A stretch of 6,047 bases of DNA from Bacteroidales bacterium (GTDB lineage: Bacteria; Bacteroidota; Bacteroidia; Bacteroidales; F082): assembly GCA_020853175.1 (NCBI GenBank), contig JADYZK010000023.1:1-6047 (forward strand). Reading direction: 5' to 3'. The position numbers and the translations under genes are program-made. The first letter of the stretch is position 1. Each line of letters opens with the position of its first letter. The notes under the pieces are model-generated. The model did not search any database and was not told the origin of the DNA. It saw nothing but the letters and a program-made list of their open reading frames with translations. Shown here in pieces: positions 1 to 6,047 of this stretch.

Positions 1-933
1 CACACGGTCGCCGTCGGGATCGGTAGCCATGACCAAATCGGCATTGATGGCGTTCGCTTTTTGAATGGCCATGCTCAAAGCTGCAGGTTCTTCGGGGTTG
101 GGCGAATGAACAGTTGGGAAATTGCCATCTACAACGGCTTGTTCTTCAACTATTGTCACAGCATCAAATCCAACGGCTTTGAGTGCCATTGGCACCAATT
201 TCACTGTCGAACCGTGGATGGGTGTAAAGACGATTTTAAGGTTTTTCTGCCGTTGGATAAGCTCAGGCGAAAGACTTAAAGCTTTGATTTGATTCACATA
301 AATGGCATCAAAATCATCACCAAGCATAGTAATCAAAGCTGGATTTGCTTCAAAAAGCACATCGGCAGGACCGGCAATTTTTTCAACTTCGGCAATCACG
401 TTTTTATCATGCGGTGCAATCAGTTGTCCGCCATCGTCCCAATAAGCTTTGTAGCCATTGTATTCTTTCGGATTGTGTGAAGCAGTAATGACAACGCCAC
501 TTTGGCAGCCGTAATAACGCACGGCGAATGACAACTCCGGTGTGGGTCGTAAGCCCTCAAAAAGATAAACCCGAATGCCATTGGCCGACATGACCTCGGC
601 GGTGATGCGCGCAAAATAATCGCTGTTGTTGCGGCAATCATAAGCAATGGCCATGGCGGGGGTTTCAACATCGGGAAACATTTTTTTGATGTAATTGGCT
701 AAGCCTTGAGTGGCCATAGCAACAGTATATTTGTTCATTCGGTTGGTGCCGACACCCATAATACCACGCAGGCCACCGGTGCCAAATTCAAGGTTTTTAT
801 AAAAACTTTCCACCACTTCCTGCGGATCGTTTTCCAACAGCATTTGCACTTTGGCAGTGGTTTCGGCATCGTAAGGTGAGTGCAACCACTGTTGAACTTT
901 GTCGCTTATTGCTTTGTCAATTTGAGTTATCAT
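1..933 (-). CDS. Phospho-sugar mutase (phosphoglucomutase/phosphomannomutase family), N-terminal 311 residues, cut by window edge
   Basis: Cytoplasmic alpha-D-phosphohexomutase that interconverts hexose-6-phosphate and hexose-1-phosphate, most likely glucose, so feeding nucleotide-sugar synthesis. The visible part holds the early LEFGTGGLRGIMG block (residues 48-60), the phosphoserine loop TASHNPKEYNGYK (150-162, catalytic Ser152) and the metal-binding loop DPDGDR (305-310). The sugar-recognition and phosphate-binding C-terminal domains lie beyond position 1. Family members of the PgcA type are usually about 570-590 residues, so roughly half is present. The ATG at 933 overlaps the stop of the upstream GxxExxY gene as ATGA (930-933), which fixes the start and suggests translational coupling. 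No frameshift is visible. The family is certain; the substrate (glucose, mannose or both) cannot be decided from this part, although the N-terminus resembles PgcA-like phosphoglucomutases more than bacterial ManB/AlgC. Confidence 0.95.
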   Translation of the reverse strand, partial: MITQIDKAISDKVQQWLHSPYDAETTAKVQMLLENDPQEVVESFYKNLEFGTGGLRGIMGVGTNRMNKYTVAMATQGLANYIKKMFPDVETPAMAIAYDCRNNSDYFARITAEVMSANGIRVYLFEGLRPTPELSFAVRYYGCQSGVVITASHNPKEYNGYKAYWDDGGQLIAPHDKNVIAEVEKIAGPADVLFEANPALITMLGDDFDAIYVNQIKALSLSPELIQRQKNLKIVFTPIHGSTVKLVPMALKAVGFDAVTIVEEQAVVDGNFPTVHSPNPEEPAALSMAIQKANAINADLVMATDPDGDRV

Positions 934-1328
934 AAAGATGTTTTTTTTAAGTTAGTTATCTTCTTAAAACCGTCAATCAACCTTTCCTGCGAAGGGTCAA
1001 TAAGGATGCCTAAACTACAGCTTGAAAACGAAAGGATGCTGTTGATTTTCAGCAGTTGTTTTTGATAAGCATCAGATTCGGCAATGATTTCGAGCGCAAT
1101 TTCTTCTTCAATGATAAAATCAGCAATCAATTTGTCTTCCAAACGGATGCCTTTATAGACCACTTGCTGTGGAGCATTCATCCTAAAGCGAAGGCCGCGA
1201 AGGCGAAACTCGTGGGCCAAACAACTTTTAAACAAATCGGGCAAAATGCCGGCTCCCACCACCGAATGTACTTCGCGTGCGGAATCGAAAATAAGGATTG
1301 CCAAATTATTTCGCCTGCTCTTGTCCAT
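930..1328 (-). CDS. GxxExxY-family protein (PDDEXK-like fold) with degenerate signature and active site
   Basis: Small 132-residue protein matching the GxxExxY family in overall layout: an N-terminal helix with AREVHSVVGAG (17-27), a QQVVYKG strand (54-60), ADFIIEEEIALE (69-80), a Q-containing helix (KQLLKINSIL, 90-99), LGILID (106-111) and a final LIDGFKKITN (117-126). The family is related to PD-(D/E)XK nucleases and has no established role. Here the naming motif reads GILPDLF (27-33): the expected Glu is Pro30 and the Tyr is Phe33. The nuclease-like pair keeps Asp70 and Glu80, ten residues apart as usual, but the lysine of E-x-K is Ile82. Catalysis is therefore unlikely. The gene overlaps rmlD by 23 bp upstream and the mutase by 4 bp downstream, so it is co-transcribed with sugar genes. 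The start is ATG at 1328; no strong ribosome binding site precedes it. Family assignment rests on remembered family pattern, not a search. Confidence 0.82.
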   Translation of the reverse strand: MDKSRRNNLAILIFDSAREVHSVVGAGILPDLFKSCLAHEFRLRGLRFRMNAPQQVVYKGIRLEDKLIADFIIEEEIALEIIAESDAYQKQLLKINSILSFSSCSLGILIDPSQERLIDGFKKITNLKKTSL

Positions 1329-2181
1329 GGAGTTCGTTCATACATTGCAACAGGCTGTCTTTCCAATAGGGGACTTGCACCTGGTATTTGTTTTTAAATT
1401 TTTCTTTGCTCAAAACGCTGTAAAATGGCCTTTTTGTCTTTACCGGATAAGCCGACGAAGGAATGGCCGTTACTTTGCAGTGGATGGCATCCATTTCCAT
1501 TATGGCCTTGGCGAAATCGTACCAACTGATAGCCCCTTCATTGCTGAAATGATAAATTTCCTTTACGTAACCACCATCATAATGATCCACCACCAAAAGG
1601 ATGGCCCACGCCAAATCGAAGGCCCAAGTTGGGGTGCCAACCTGATCGCAGACCACTTTTAATTCCTCTCTTTCACCGCCAAGACGGCGCATCGTTTTTA
1701 CAAAATTATTTCCTGTTGCCGAATAAAGCCATGAAGTACGTAAGATGACCGAGTGACAAGCGTGTGAGGCAAGAATCGCCTCGCCATGAGCCTTGGTTTT
1801 ACCATAAGCTGAAATAGGCGCAACGGGATCGTTTTCTTCGTAAGGTTGAAAGTTTTCACCATTAAATACATAATCGGTTGAGATGTGCACCAAAAGCGCC
1901 TTGTATTTTTTACAGGCATCGGCCAGCACACCCACAGCCAAAGCGTTGATGCGATCGGCCAGCTCTGGTTCGTCCTCTGCCTTATCCACAGCCGTGTAGG
2001 CAGCACAATTGATGCAGACTTCAATTTCATGAATCTCAAAAAAACCTTCCACTGTTTCCTGTTTCGTGATGTCGAGTTCGGCAACATCCGTAAAATGCCA
2101 ATGGTGCAAGCGATCAACTCGGGCCATTTTGCGTAACTCACTGCCCAACTGACCGTTACTGCCCGTAACTAAGATATTCAT
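1306..2181 (-). CDS. rmlD: dTDP-4-dehydrorhamnose reductase (RmlD/RfbD)
   Basis: Catalyses the NAD(P)H-dependent reduction of dTDP-4-dehydro-L-rhamnose to dTDP-L-rhamnose, the last step of the RmlABCD pathway, in the cytoplasm. The 291-residue product is full length for this extended short-chain dehydrogenase/reductase. It begins with the Rossmann glycine motif TGSNGQLG (6-13), followed by DIT (37-39), NCAAYTAVDKAE (58-69), the strand STDYVF (101-106) with the catalytic Thr/Asp region, the YGKTK catalytic pair Tyr126 and Lys130, RTSWLY (148-153), and the family-typical RPFYSVLSKEKF (251-262). The start ATG at 2181 sits directly before the dinucleotide-binding strand, and the 52-bp gap from the upstream decarboxylase gene shows no convincing promoter, so it belongs to the same operon. 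Its 3' end overlaps the next gene by 23 bp. RmlA, RmlB and RmlC are absent from this window and must lie elsewhere if the pathway is complete. Confidence 0.95.
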   Translation of the reverse strand: MNILVTGSNGQLGSELRKMARVDRLHHWHFTDVAELDITKQETVEGFFEIHEIEVCINCAAYTAVDKAEDEPELADRINALAVGVLADACKKYKALLVHISTDYVFNGENFQPYEENDPVAPISAYGKTKAHGEAILASHACHSVILRTSWLYSATGNNFVKTMRRLGGEREELKVVCDQVGTPTWAFDLAWAILLVVDHYDGGYVKEIYHFSNEGAISWYDFAKAIMEMDAIHCKVTAIPSSAYPVKTKRPFYSVLSKEKFKNKYQVQVPYWKDSLLQCMNELHGQEQAK

Positions 2182-2233
2182 TGTATTTGTTTTTTTAACC
2201 TAAACCACATTATTGGCAACAAAACAAAACCTT

Positions 2234-3166
2234 TTAGACAACGGTTTTAAAGAAATCAATGGTTCTTTGCAGACCTTCATCAAGTTGGATAACAGGCTCC
2301 CATTTGAGGAGTTCTTTAGCCAAAGTGATATCCGGTTTGCGTTGCAGCGGATCGTCGGTAGGTAAGGGTTGATAAATAATTTTAGAGCCGGAGCCGGTCA
2401 TTTTAATCACTTTTTCGGCCAACTCAAGCATTGTAAATTCACCGGGATTGCCAATATTTACTGGCCCTGTAATGCTGTCATCGGTGGCCATCATACGCAT
2501 CATGCCTTCCACCAAATCATCAACATATTGAAAACTGCGGGTTTGTTGGCCGCTTCCATACATGGTAATATCCTTTCCTTGAAGGGCTTGCACGATGAAA
2601 TTGGACACAACACGACCATCGTTAGGGTGCATCCTTGGTCCGTAAGTATTAAAGATGCGGATGATTTTGATGCGCACCTTGTTTTGGTAATGGTAATCTA
2701 CGAAAAGCGTTTCGGCGCACCGTTTTCCTTCGTCATAGCAGGAGCGCGGGCCGATGGGATTGACATGACCCCAGTAGGTTTCTTTCTGCGGATGCTGCTC
2801 AGGATTTCCATAAACCTCACTTGTAGAGGCTTGCAGAATTTTTGCTTTCACCCTTTTGGCCAATCCCAACATATTGATGGCACCCATCACCGATGTTTTG
2901 ATGGTTTTGATGGGATTGTATTGGTAATGCACCGGCGAGGCGGGACAGGCCAAATTGTAGATCTCGTCCACCTCTACCATATAAGGAGCGGTAACATCGT
3001 GACGCACCAGTTCAAAATAGCGGTGATCCATCAGATGGGCAATATTTTGCTTTTGACCGGTGAAATAGTTGTCCAAACAAATCACATCATTGCCTTCGTT
3101 GAGCAGTCGTTCACACAAATGCGAACCAATAAAACCTGCGCCTCCGGTAACCAAAATTCTTTTCAT
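2234..3166 (-). CDS. uxs: UDP-glucuronate decarboxylase (UDP-xylose synthase), extended SDR family
   Basis: Converts UDP-glucuronate to UDP-xylose through NAD-dependent oxidation, decarboxylation and re-reduction. The 310-residue product starts with the Rossmann motif [14 protein letters not shown] (8-21), then DNYFTG (32-37), [12 protein letters not shown] (71-82), the catalytic TSE triad (Thr115, Ser116, Glu117) in STSEVYG, and Tyr144/Lys148 within [11 protein letters not shown] (139-149), a hallmark of UXS-type decarboxylases rather than of GalE or Rml[11 protein letters not shown] (170-179) and [13 protein letters not shown] (209-221) are also typical. The enzyme takes the product of the gene just upstream (ugd), so the pair makes a two-step route from UDP-glucose to UDP-xylose. 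I chose ATG at 3166 because it opens directly on the nucleotide-binding strand. A GTG at 3214 would add 16 low-complexity residues and would lie inside a hairpin arm. There is no Shine-Dalgarno sequence. No membrane segment is visible, so a soluble cytoplasmic form is expected. Confidence 0.95.
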   Translation of the reverse strand: MKRILVTGGAGFIGSHLCERLLNEGNDVICLDNYFTGQKQNIAHLMDHRYFELVRHDVTAPYMVEVDEIYNLACPASPVHYQYNPIKTIKTSVMGAINMLGLAKRVKAKILQASTSEVYGNPEQHPQKETYWGHVNPIGPRSCYDEGKRCAETLFVDYHYQNKVRIKIIRIFNTYGPRMHPNDGRVVSNFIVQALQGKDITMYGSGQQTRSFQYVDDLVEGMMRMMATDDSITGPVNIGNPGEFTMLELAEKVIKMTGSGSKIIYQPLPTDDPLQRKPDITLAKELLKWEPVIQLDEGLQRTIDFFKTVV

Positions 3167-3182
3167 GTTGTTGGTATTAGTT

Positions 3183-3220
3183 TGGTTCGTGCTTTTCCGC
3201 GAGCGGAAAAGCACGAACCA
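3183..3220. repeat. Perfect 18-bp inverted repeat (strong hairpin) between ugd and the decarboxylase gene
   Basis: Left arm 3183-3200 and right arm 3203-3220 are exact reverse complements, separated only by GA at 3201-3202. In the minus-strand transcript it begins 8 nt after the ugd stop codon and ends about 16 nt before the decarboxylase start region at 3166 plus its leader. The 3' flank in that direction reads AAACTAATACC, with no U-tract, so a simple Rho-independent terminator is not supported. It may be an mRNA-processing or stabilising stem that sets different levels of the two enzymes, or a repeated extragenic palindrome. It is clearly seen in the sequence; its function is inferred. Confidence 0.9.
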
Positions 3221-3228
3221 TAAGGGTT

Positions 3229-4554
3229 TTACTTTTGAGTGTTGATTCCGATGCAGAAATAATCGAAGCCTTCGGCTTTCATTTCCTTCACATCGTAAAT
3301 GTTTCTGCCGTCGAAAATAGCAGGTGTTTTGAGTAATTTTTTAATGACGCGGAAATTGGGGAACTTAAATTCCGACCATTCGGTGATGATCACCAAGGCA
3401 TCAGCATCAATGAGGGTATCGTATTGGTCTTTTGCAAATTCAATTTTGTCGTTGAAAATACGACCAGCCTCGTGCATGGCTACCGGGTCGTAAGCCCTTA
3501 CTTTGGCGCCGGCTTCGAGCAATTTGCTGATCACCACGCGGGATGGGGCTTCGCGCATATCGTCGGTGTTGGGCTTGAACGAAAGTCCCCATACGGCAAT
3601 GGTTTTGCCTTTTAGGTCGTAGTTAGAATATTTCATTAATTTGTTGAAGAGGATAGATTTTTGATCGTCGTTCACATCTTCAACCGATTGCAACACACGA
3701 AGGTTATAGCCATAGCCTTTGGCAGTTTTGATGAGGGCTTTCACATCTTTTGGAAAACAGGAACCGCCATAACCGGTGCCCGGGTAGATGAAATAATTCC
3801 CGATGCGGCGATCGGAGCCAATGCCTTTGCGCACCATATTAATATCGGCGCCAACAATTTCGCAGAGGTTAGCAACATCGTTCATAAAGCTGATTTTGGT
3901 AGCCAGCATGGCATTGGCGGCATACTTGGTCATCTCGGCGGAGACTATATCCATAAAAATGACCGGATGGCCGTTCATGGTGAAGGGCTTATAGAGTTTT
4001 TTCATGAGCTCTTCGGCCCTTTCAGAATCCAAACCTACTACAATACGGTCGGGTTTCATAAAATCGTCAACGGCTGCACCTTCTTTTAAAAATTCGGGGT
4101 TGGAGGCCACATCAAAAGGAATGCTGACTCCTCTTTTTTTCTGTGCTTCGAGAACTGCGGCTCTTACTTTTTCAGCCGTACCCACGGGGACCGTGCTTTT
4201 GGTAACGATCATCAAATAAGCCTGCATGTTCTCACCCACTTGACGCGCAACCTCAAGTACATATTTCAAATCGGCACTGCCATCTTCGTCGGGAGGAGTT
4301 CCAACGGCACTGAATACAACTTGACAATCTTCGAGGGTTGGTGCCAAATCGGTGGTAAAAAACAAACGTTTCTTATCCACATTGCGTTGTACCATCTCCT
4401 CCAAACCGGGTTCATAAATGGGGATGATCCCTTTGTTAAGGTTGTCAATTTTTTGTTTGTCAATATCCACGCAATGGACATCAATACCTACCTCGGCAAA
4501 ACATGTACCCGTTACCAAGCCTACATAACCGGTACCAACGACTGAAATTTTCAT
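3229..4554 (-). CDS. ugd: UDP-glucose 6-dehydrogenase
   Basis: Oxidises UDP-glucose twice with NAD+ to UDP-glucuronate in the cytoplasm. The 441-residue product has the normal length and order of the UDPGDH family: an N-terminal Rossmann domain with [10 protein letters not shown] (7-16) and Asp30 in the HCVDID strand, the VGTPP loop (84-88), TKSTVPVGT (118-126), NPEFLKEG (152-159), the central-domain helix [14 protein letters not shown] (207-220), the catalytic loop GGSCFPKD with nucleophile Cys266 and Lys269/Asp270, and a C-terminal UDP-binding domain with [17 protein letters not shown] (322-338) and DGRN (415-418). All key residues are intact. It is the first gene of the operon and supplies the substrate of the next gene's decarboxylase. 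The start ATG at 4554 lies directly before the nucleotide-binding strand; its leader is AT-rich without a Shine-Dalgarno sequence, as is usual in Bacteroidota. Confidence 0.97.
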   Translation of the reverse strand: MKISVVGTGYVGLVTGTCFAEVGIDVHCVDIDKQKIDNLNKGIIPIYEPGLEEMVQRNVDKKRLFFTTDLAPTLEDCQVVFSAVGTPPDEDGSADLKYVLEVARQVGENMQAYLMIVTKSTVPVGTAEKVRAAVLEAQKKRGVSIPFDVASNPEFLKEGAAVDDFMKPDRIVVGLDSERAEELMKKLYKPFTMNGHPVIFMDIVSAEMTKYAANAMLATKISFMNDVANLCEIVGADINMVRKGIGSDRRIGNYFIYPGTGYGGSCFPKDVKALIKTAKGYGYNLRVLQSVEDVNDDQKSILFNKLMKYSNYDLKGKTIAVWGLSFKPNTDDMREAPSRVVISKLLEAGAKVRAYDPVAMHEAGRIFNDKIEFAKDQYDTLIDADALVIITEWSEFKFPNFRVIKKLLKTPAIFDGRNIYDVKEMKAEGFDYFCIGINTQK

Positions 4555-4840
4555 AGAAAAATGTTTAAATTTTCATTTTAAAAAGAGGCAGCAAGATAAG
4601 TAAAAATTGAGCGTTGTAACAAATTTTGATTTTTTTTTGGTTTTGTCTTCTTTTTAAGGAGCTGACCCCAATTTTTAACCATGCCAAAGAGTAAAAAAGG
4701 CATTGAAAACTACCTTTATAGAAAAATCCAAATTATTTTCGGAATAAAAACGAGTTTGAATTTCTTATCTCATCTTGAAGATAATAGTGCATAAAATGAA
4801 GATTGTCAATATTTTATTTCAACAATCGCTCGTTTTCGAT
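4555..4840. other. AT-rich intergenic spacer between the DUF3078 gene and ugd
   Basis: No convincing gene lies in this 286-bp stretch. It contains the candidate ugd promoter, a G+C-rich block AAGGAGCTGACCCC (4656-4669) in otherwise AT-rich DNA, a weak imperfect stem GATTGT...ACAATC (4801-4827) just past the DUF3078 stop that could act as a poor terminator, a small palindrome with arms TTATCT/AGATAA near 4764-4783, and a 37-codon plus-strand open frame from ATG 4681 to TAA 4794 (starting MPKSKKGIENYLY) of doubtful reality. Confidence 0.7.
4591..4623 (-). promoter_or_regulatory. Candidate Bacteroidota-type promoter for the ugd operon
   Basis: On the minus strand, TTTG (4623-4620) is followed after 21 nt by TATCTTGC (4598-4591), close to the phylum's -33 TTTG and -7 TAnnTTTG elements but one T short in the -7 box. 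Transcription would start some 30 nt before the ugd ATG. It is the best match in the spacer and the position suits a first gene of an operon. This is a pattern match only; the imperfect -7 box lowers confidence. Confidence 0.4.
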
Positions 4841-5848
4841 CTAACCAATCTTATAGCTGAAGCCAAGACCAAGCGACTCTTTCACTTGCAAGCGGGGCCC
4901 TTCACCAATTTGTTTTTTTCGGCTCTCGTCCATCTCATAAATGGGCACCATGATGTCGTGATCATATTTAAGGAGCAAAAAGACAACCGTTTGAATGCGT
5001 TTATTGATTGTAAAATTGATTTTTGTTTCCCAGTCCACGTCAATGTTCCAACGATTTCCCTGATTTTCGTCGAGGTAGTTGTTGTAAAGGTTCAACATTG
5101 TAGCCAAGTCAATATCGTCGGTAAAGCTATGGTTGAAGCTGGCCAAAACATTGATGCCAAACTCAGCCAAAAGATTGTTTCCTGGAACCGTGACTGCTCC
5201 TGTAGAATCCAAGACGGCTTTTTTCACACCAAAAGCACCTTTATCGGCCAGGGATTGCACATTAACGACAGTAAATTTTCCGGAGGCAGGGCTTAAAAAA
5301 AGTTCAAATTTATCGGTTTTCATAAACTTGAAACCCAGCGAGGCGGTGAGGTAGCCGGGTGCCATGAAAGCTGAGATTAAAGTGCTGTCGTTGGGATACT
5401 TATATCCATTTGCAAACTGCGATTTAAAAGTAAACAATGAGGTGTAAGTCCAGTTTTTGAAGGCTTCTTGAGAGAAAGAAGTGGCAAAATCAATGCGGTC
5501 TTCCGTTTTTTCCAATCGTTTGCTGCCATAACCTACAATACCAAATCCAGTTTTCGATTTTAACTCAAAGCTGCTTTGGTTCTTTTTGTAGTTAATTTTA
5601 AAATCAATGTTGGCCTTTCCCGAAACCGAACTTTCGCCACCGCTGGCCCAGTTGGTCAAGCTGAGTTGGTTAAAAGTCAAGCCAAAAGCAGAGGTCGCTT
5701 TCCAGTATTTCACGCTATCGGCTTTCACCCTTGCACTGCTGTCGGGTGTGGTAGCCAAAAGTGATGGGCTGAAACAAACCACACAACATAAAAGTGACAA
5801 GCATTTTAAATGGAGTTGAAACACAAAAATTGAAAAATCCTGAAACAT
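4841..5848 (-). CDS. DUF3078 domain-containing protein, probable outer-membrane beta-barrel
   Basis: Exported protein of unknown function found mainly in Bacteroidota. With the ATG at 5848 the product has 335 residues. A hydrophobic segment (LSLLCCVVCFSPSLLA, about 17-32) follows Lys15 and reads as a signal peptide with possible cleavage after Ala32. DUF3078 hallmarks follow: LSLTNWASGGESSVSGKANI (62-81), an alternating-residue strand pattern with KTGFGIVGYGSKRLEKTEDRI (99-119), WTYTSLFTFKSQFANGYKYPN (133-153), ISAFMAPGYLTASLGFKF (158-175), LSPASGKFTVV (185-195) and KGAFGVKK (203-210), then INKRIQ and a closing GLGFSYKIG. Many short amphipathic strands suggest a beta-barrel in the outer membrane. 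An ATG at 5887 in frame would add 13 residues (MGFTASVLKSRIK), and a GTG at 5824 would give a shorter signal peptide; I prefer 5848 because AGGA lies five bases before it. It is separated from the sugar operon by a 286-bp spacer, so a functional link is not shown. Confidence 0.88.
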   Translation of the reverse strand: MFQDFSIFVFQLHLKCLSLLCCVVCFSPSLLATTPDSSARVKADSVKYWKATSAFGLTFNQLSLTNWASGGESSVSGKANIDFKINYKKNQSSFELKSKTGFGIVGYGSKRLEKTEDRIDFATSFSQEAFKNWTYTSLFTFKSQFANGYKYPNDSTLISAFMAPGYLTASLGFKFMKTDKFELFLSPASGKFTVVNVQSLADKGAFGVKKAVLDSTGAVTVPGNNLLAEFGINVLASFNHSFTDDIDLATMLNLYNNYLDENQGNRWNIDVDWETKINFTINKRIQTVVFLLLKYDHDIMVPIYEMDESRKKQIGEGPRLQVKESLGLGFSYKIG

Positions 5849-5853
5849 TTTTA

Positions 5854-5857
5854 TCCT
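5854..5857 (-). promoter_or_regulatory. Possible ribosome binding site deciding the DUF3078 start
   Basis: On the minus strand AGGA is followed by TAAAA and the ATG at 5848, a five-base spacer. No other start codon in this gene's 5' region (ATG 5887, GTG 5824) has a comparable element, which is why 5848 is preferred. The match is short, and Bacteroidota often do not depend on such sites. Confidence 0.4.
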
Positions 5858-5945
5858 GCTTTTCAGGACTGATGCTGTAAAACCCATCCGATAAATTATT
5901 TGGTTAACAATTGCTGTTTGTTAGTCAAAATTAAACGAAATATTT

Positions 5946-5975
5946 CAAAATTATTGTCTTTTCAGTTGCTTCAAA
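5946..5975 (-). promoter_or_regulatory. Candidate Bacteroidota-type promoter for the DUF3078 gene
   Basis: On the minus strand TTTG (5975-5972) is followed after 18 nt by TAATTTTG (5953-5946), an exact TAnnTTTG box. A second TAATTTTG copy at 5933-5926 has no TTTG at a suitable distance. Transcription from the first would give a leader of about 90 nt to the ATG at 5848 and about 50 nt to the one at 5887, so it fits either start. Confidence 0.5.
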
Positions 5976-6025
5976 AGGTCAAAAAACGGCTATTTTATAA
6001 TTATTGCAGAGTTTCAACAAGGTAC

Positions 6026-6047
6026 ATGGACAAAAAATCCTTTGGCG
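6026..6047 (+). CDS. Possible first codons of a divergent gene, cut by window edge
   Basis: An ATG at 6026 opens a frame reading MDKKSFG before the window ends. A lysine-rich start after an AT-rich spacer, pointing away from the DUF3078 gene, is compatible with the beginning of a divergently transcribed gene. Seven codons cannot show coding, there is no clear ribosome binding site, and no function can be suggested. Confidence 0.2.

Noticed and set aside
61..480. Small plus-strand and minus-strand open frames in the first 700 bases
   Set aside because: All overlap the phosphohexomutase gene, which contains intact serine and metal loops in a single continuous frame.
1698..2141. Open frame of 147 codons on the minus strand
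   Set aside because: It is an alternative frame inside rmlD, whose motifs are intact in the correct frame; the alternative product has no family features.
3167..3214. GTG start at 3214 for the decarboxylase, adding 16 residues
   Set aside because: The extension is low complexity, the GTG lies in an arm of the perfect hairpin, and the ATG at 3166 opens directly on the Rossmann strand as in the family.
3183..3220. The 18-bp hairpin as an intrinsic terminator of ugd
   Set aside because: The stem is strong, but the minus-strand 3' flank reads AAACTAATACC with no U-run, and the next gene depends on the same pathway and lacks a visible promoter of its own.
2369..3223. Long open frame of 284 codons on the plus strand
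   Set aside because: It lies antisense to the clearly identified UDP-glucuronate decarboxylase gene, has no recognisable domain, and is a shadow of that gene's codon pattern.
4801..4827. Rho-independent terminator after the DUF3078 gene
   Set aside because: The GATTGT/ACAATC stem has only six Watson-Crick pairs, a long AT loop and no proper U-tract; termination here is plausible but not shown.
5926..5933. Second TAATTTTG box as a separate promoter
   Set aside because: No TTTG or TTG occurs at a suitable distance upstream on the minus strand; the copy at 5946-5953 fits better.

Overview
The window looks like chromosomal DNA of a member of the Bacteroidota. The evidence is a DUF3078-type outer-membrane protein (a family known mainly from this phylum), moderately AT-rich DNA with AT-rich intergenic spacers, start codons mostly without Shine-Dalgarno sequences, and two candidate promoters of the TTTG / TAnnTTTG type. 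I cannot name a genus from the sequence.

All five sugar and operon genes and the DUF3078 gene lie on the minus strand, so transcription runs from right to left. At the right end (5849-6047) is a non-coding stretch with a candidate promoter for the DUF3078 gene and, at the extreme edge, a possible first few codons of a divergent plus-strand gene. The DUF3078 gene (4841-5848) is followed by a 286-bp AT-rich spacer (4555-4840) carrying a candidate promoter for the next transcription unit. That unit is a tight operon: ugd (UDP-glucose 6-dehydrogenase, 3229-4554), a UDP-glucuronate decarboxylase gene (2234-3166), rmlD (dTDP-4-dehydrorhamnose reductase, 1306-2181), a small GxxExxY-family gene (930-1328), and the N-terminal half of a phosphohexomutase gene (from 933 off the left edge).

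The operon makes activated sugars for surface polysaccharide or glycoprotein glycans. The mutase interconverts hexose-6-phosphate and hexose-1-phosphate. Ugd oxidises UDP-glucose to UDP-glucuronate, and the decarboxylase converts that to UDP-xylose. RmlD performs the last step to dTDP-L-rhamnose. The UTP-glucose-1-phosphate uridylyltransferase and RmlA, RmlB and RmlC are not in this window.

Two points deserve attention. First, a perfect 18-bp inverted repeat with a 2-nt centre lies between ugd and the decarboxylase gene and has no U-tract after it. Second, the small GxxExxY gene is locked between rmlD and the mutase by overlaps at both ends (23 bp and 4 bp), yet it has lost both signature residues of the motif and the lysine of its nuclease-like E-x-K site. 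I found no clear evidence of a wholly new system, RNA gene, CRISPR array or intact mobile element.
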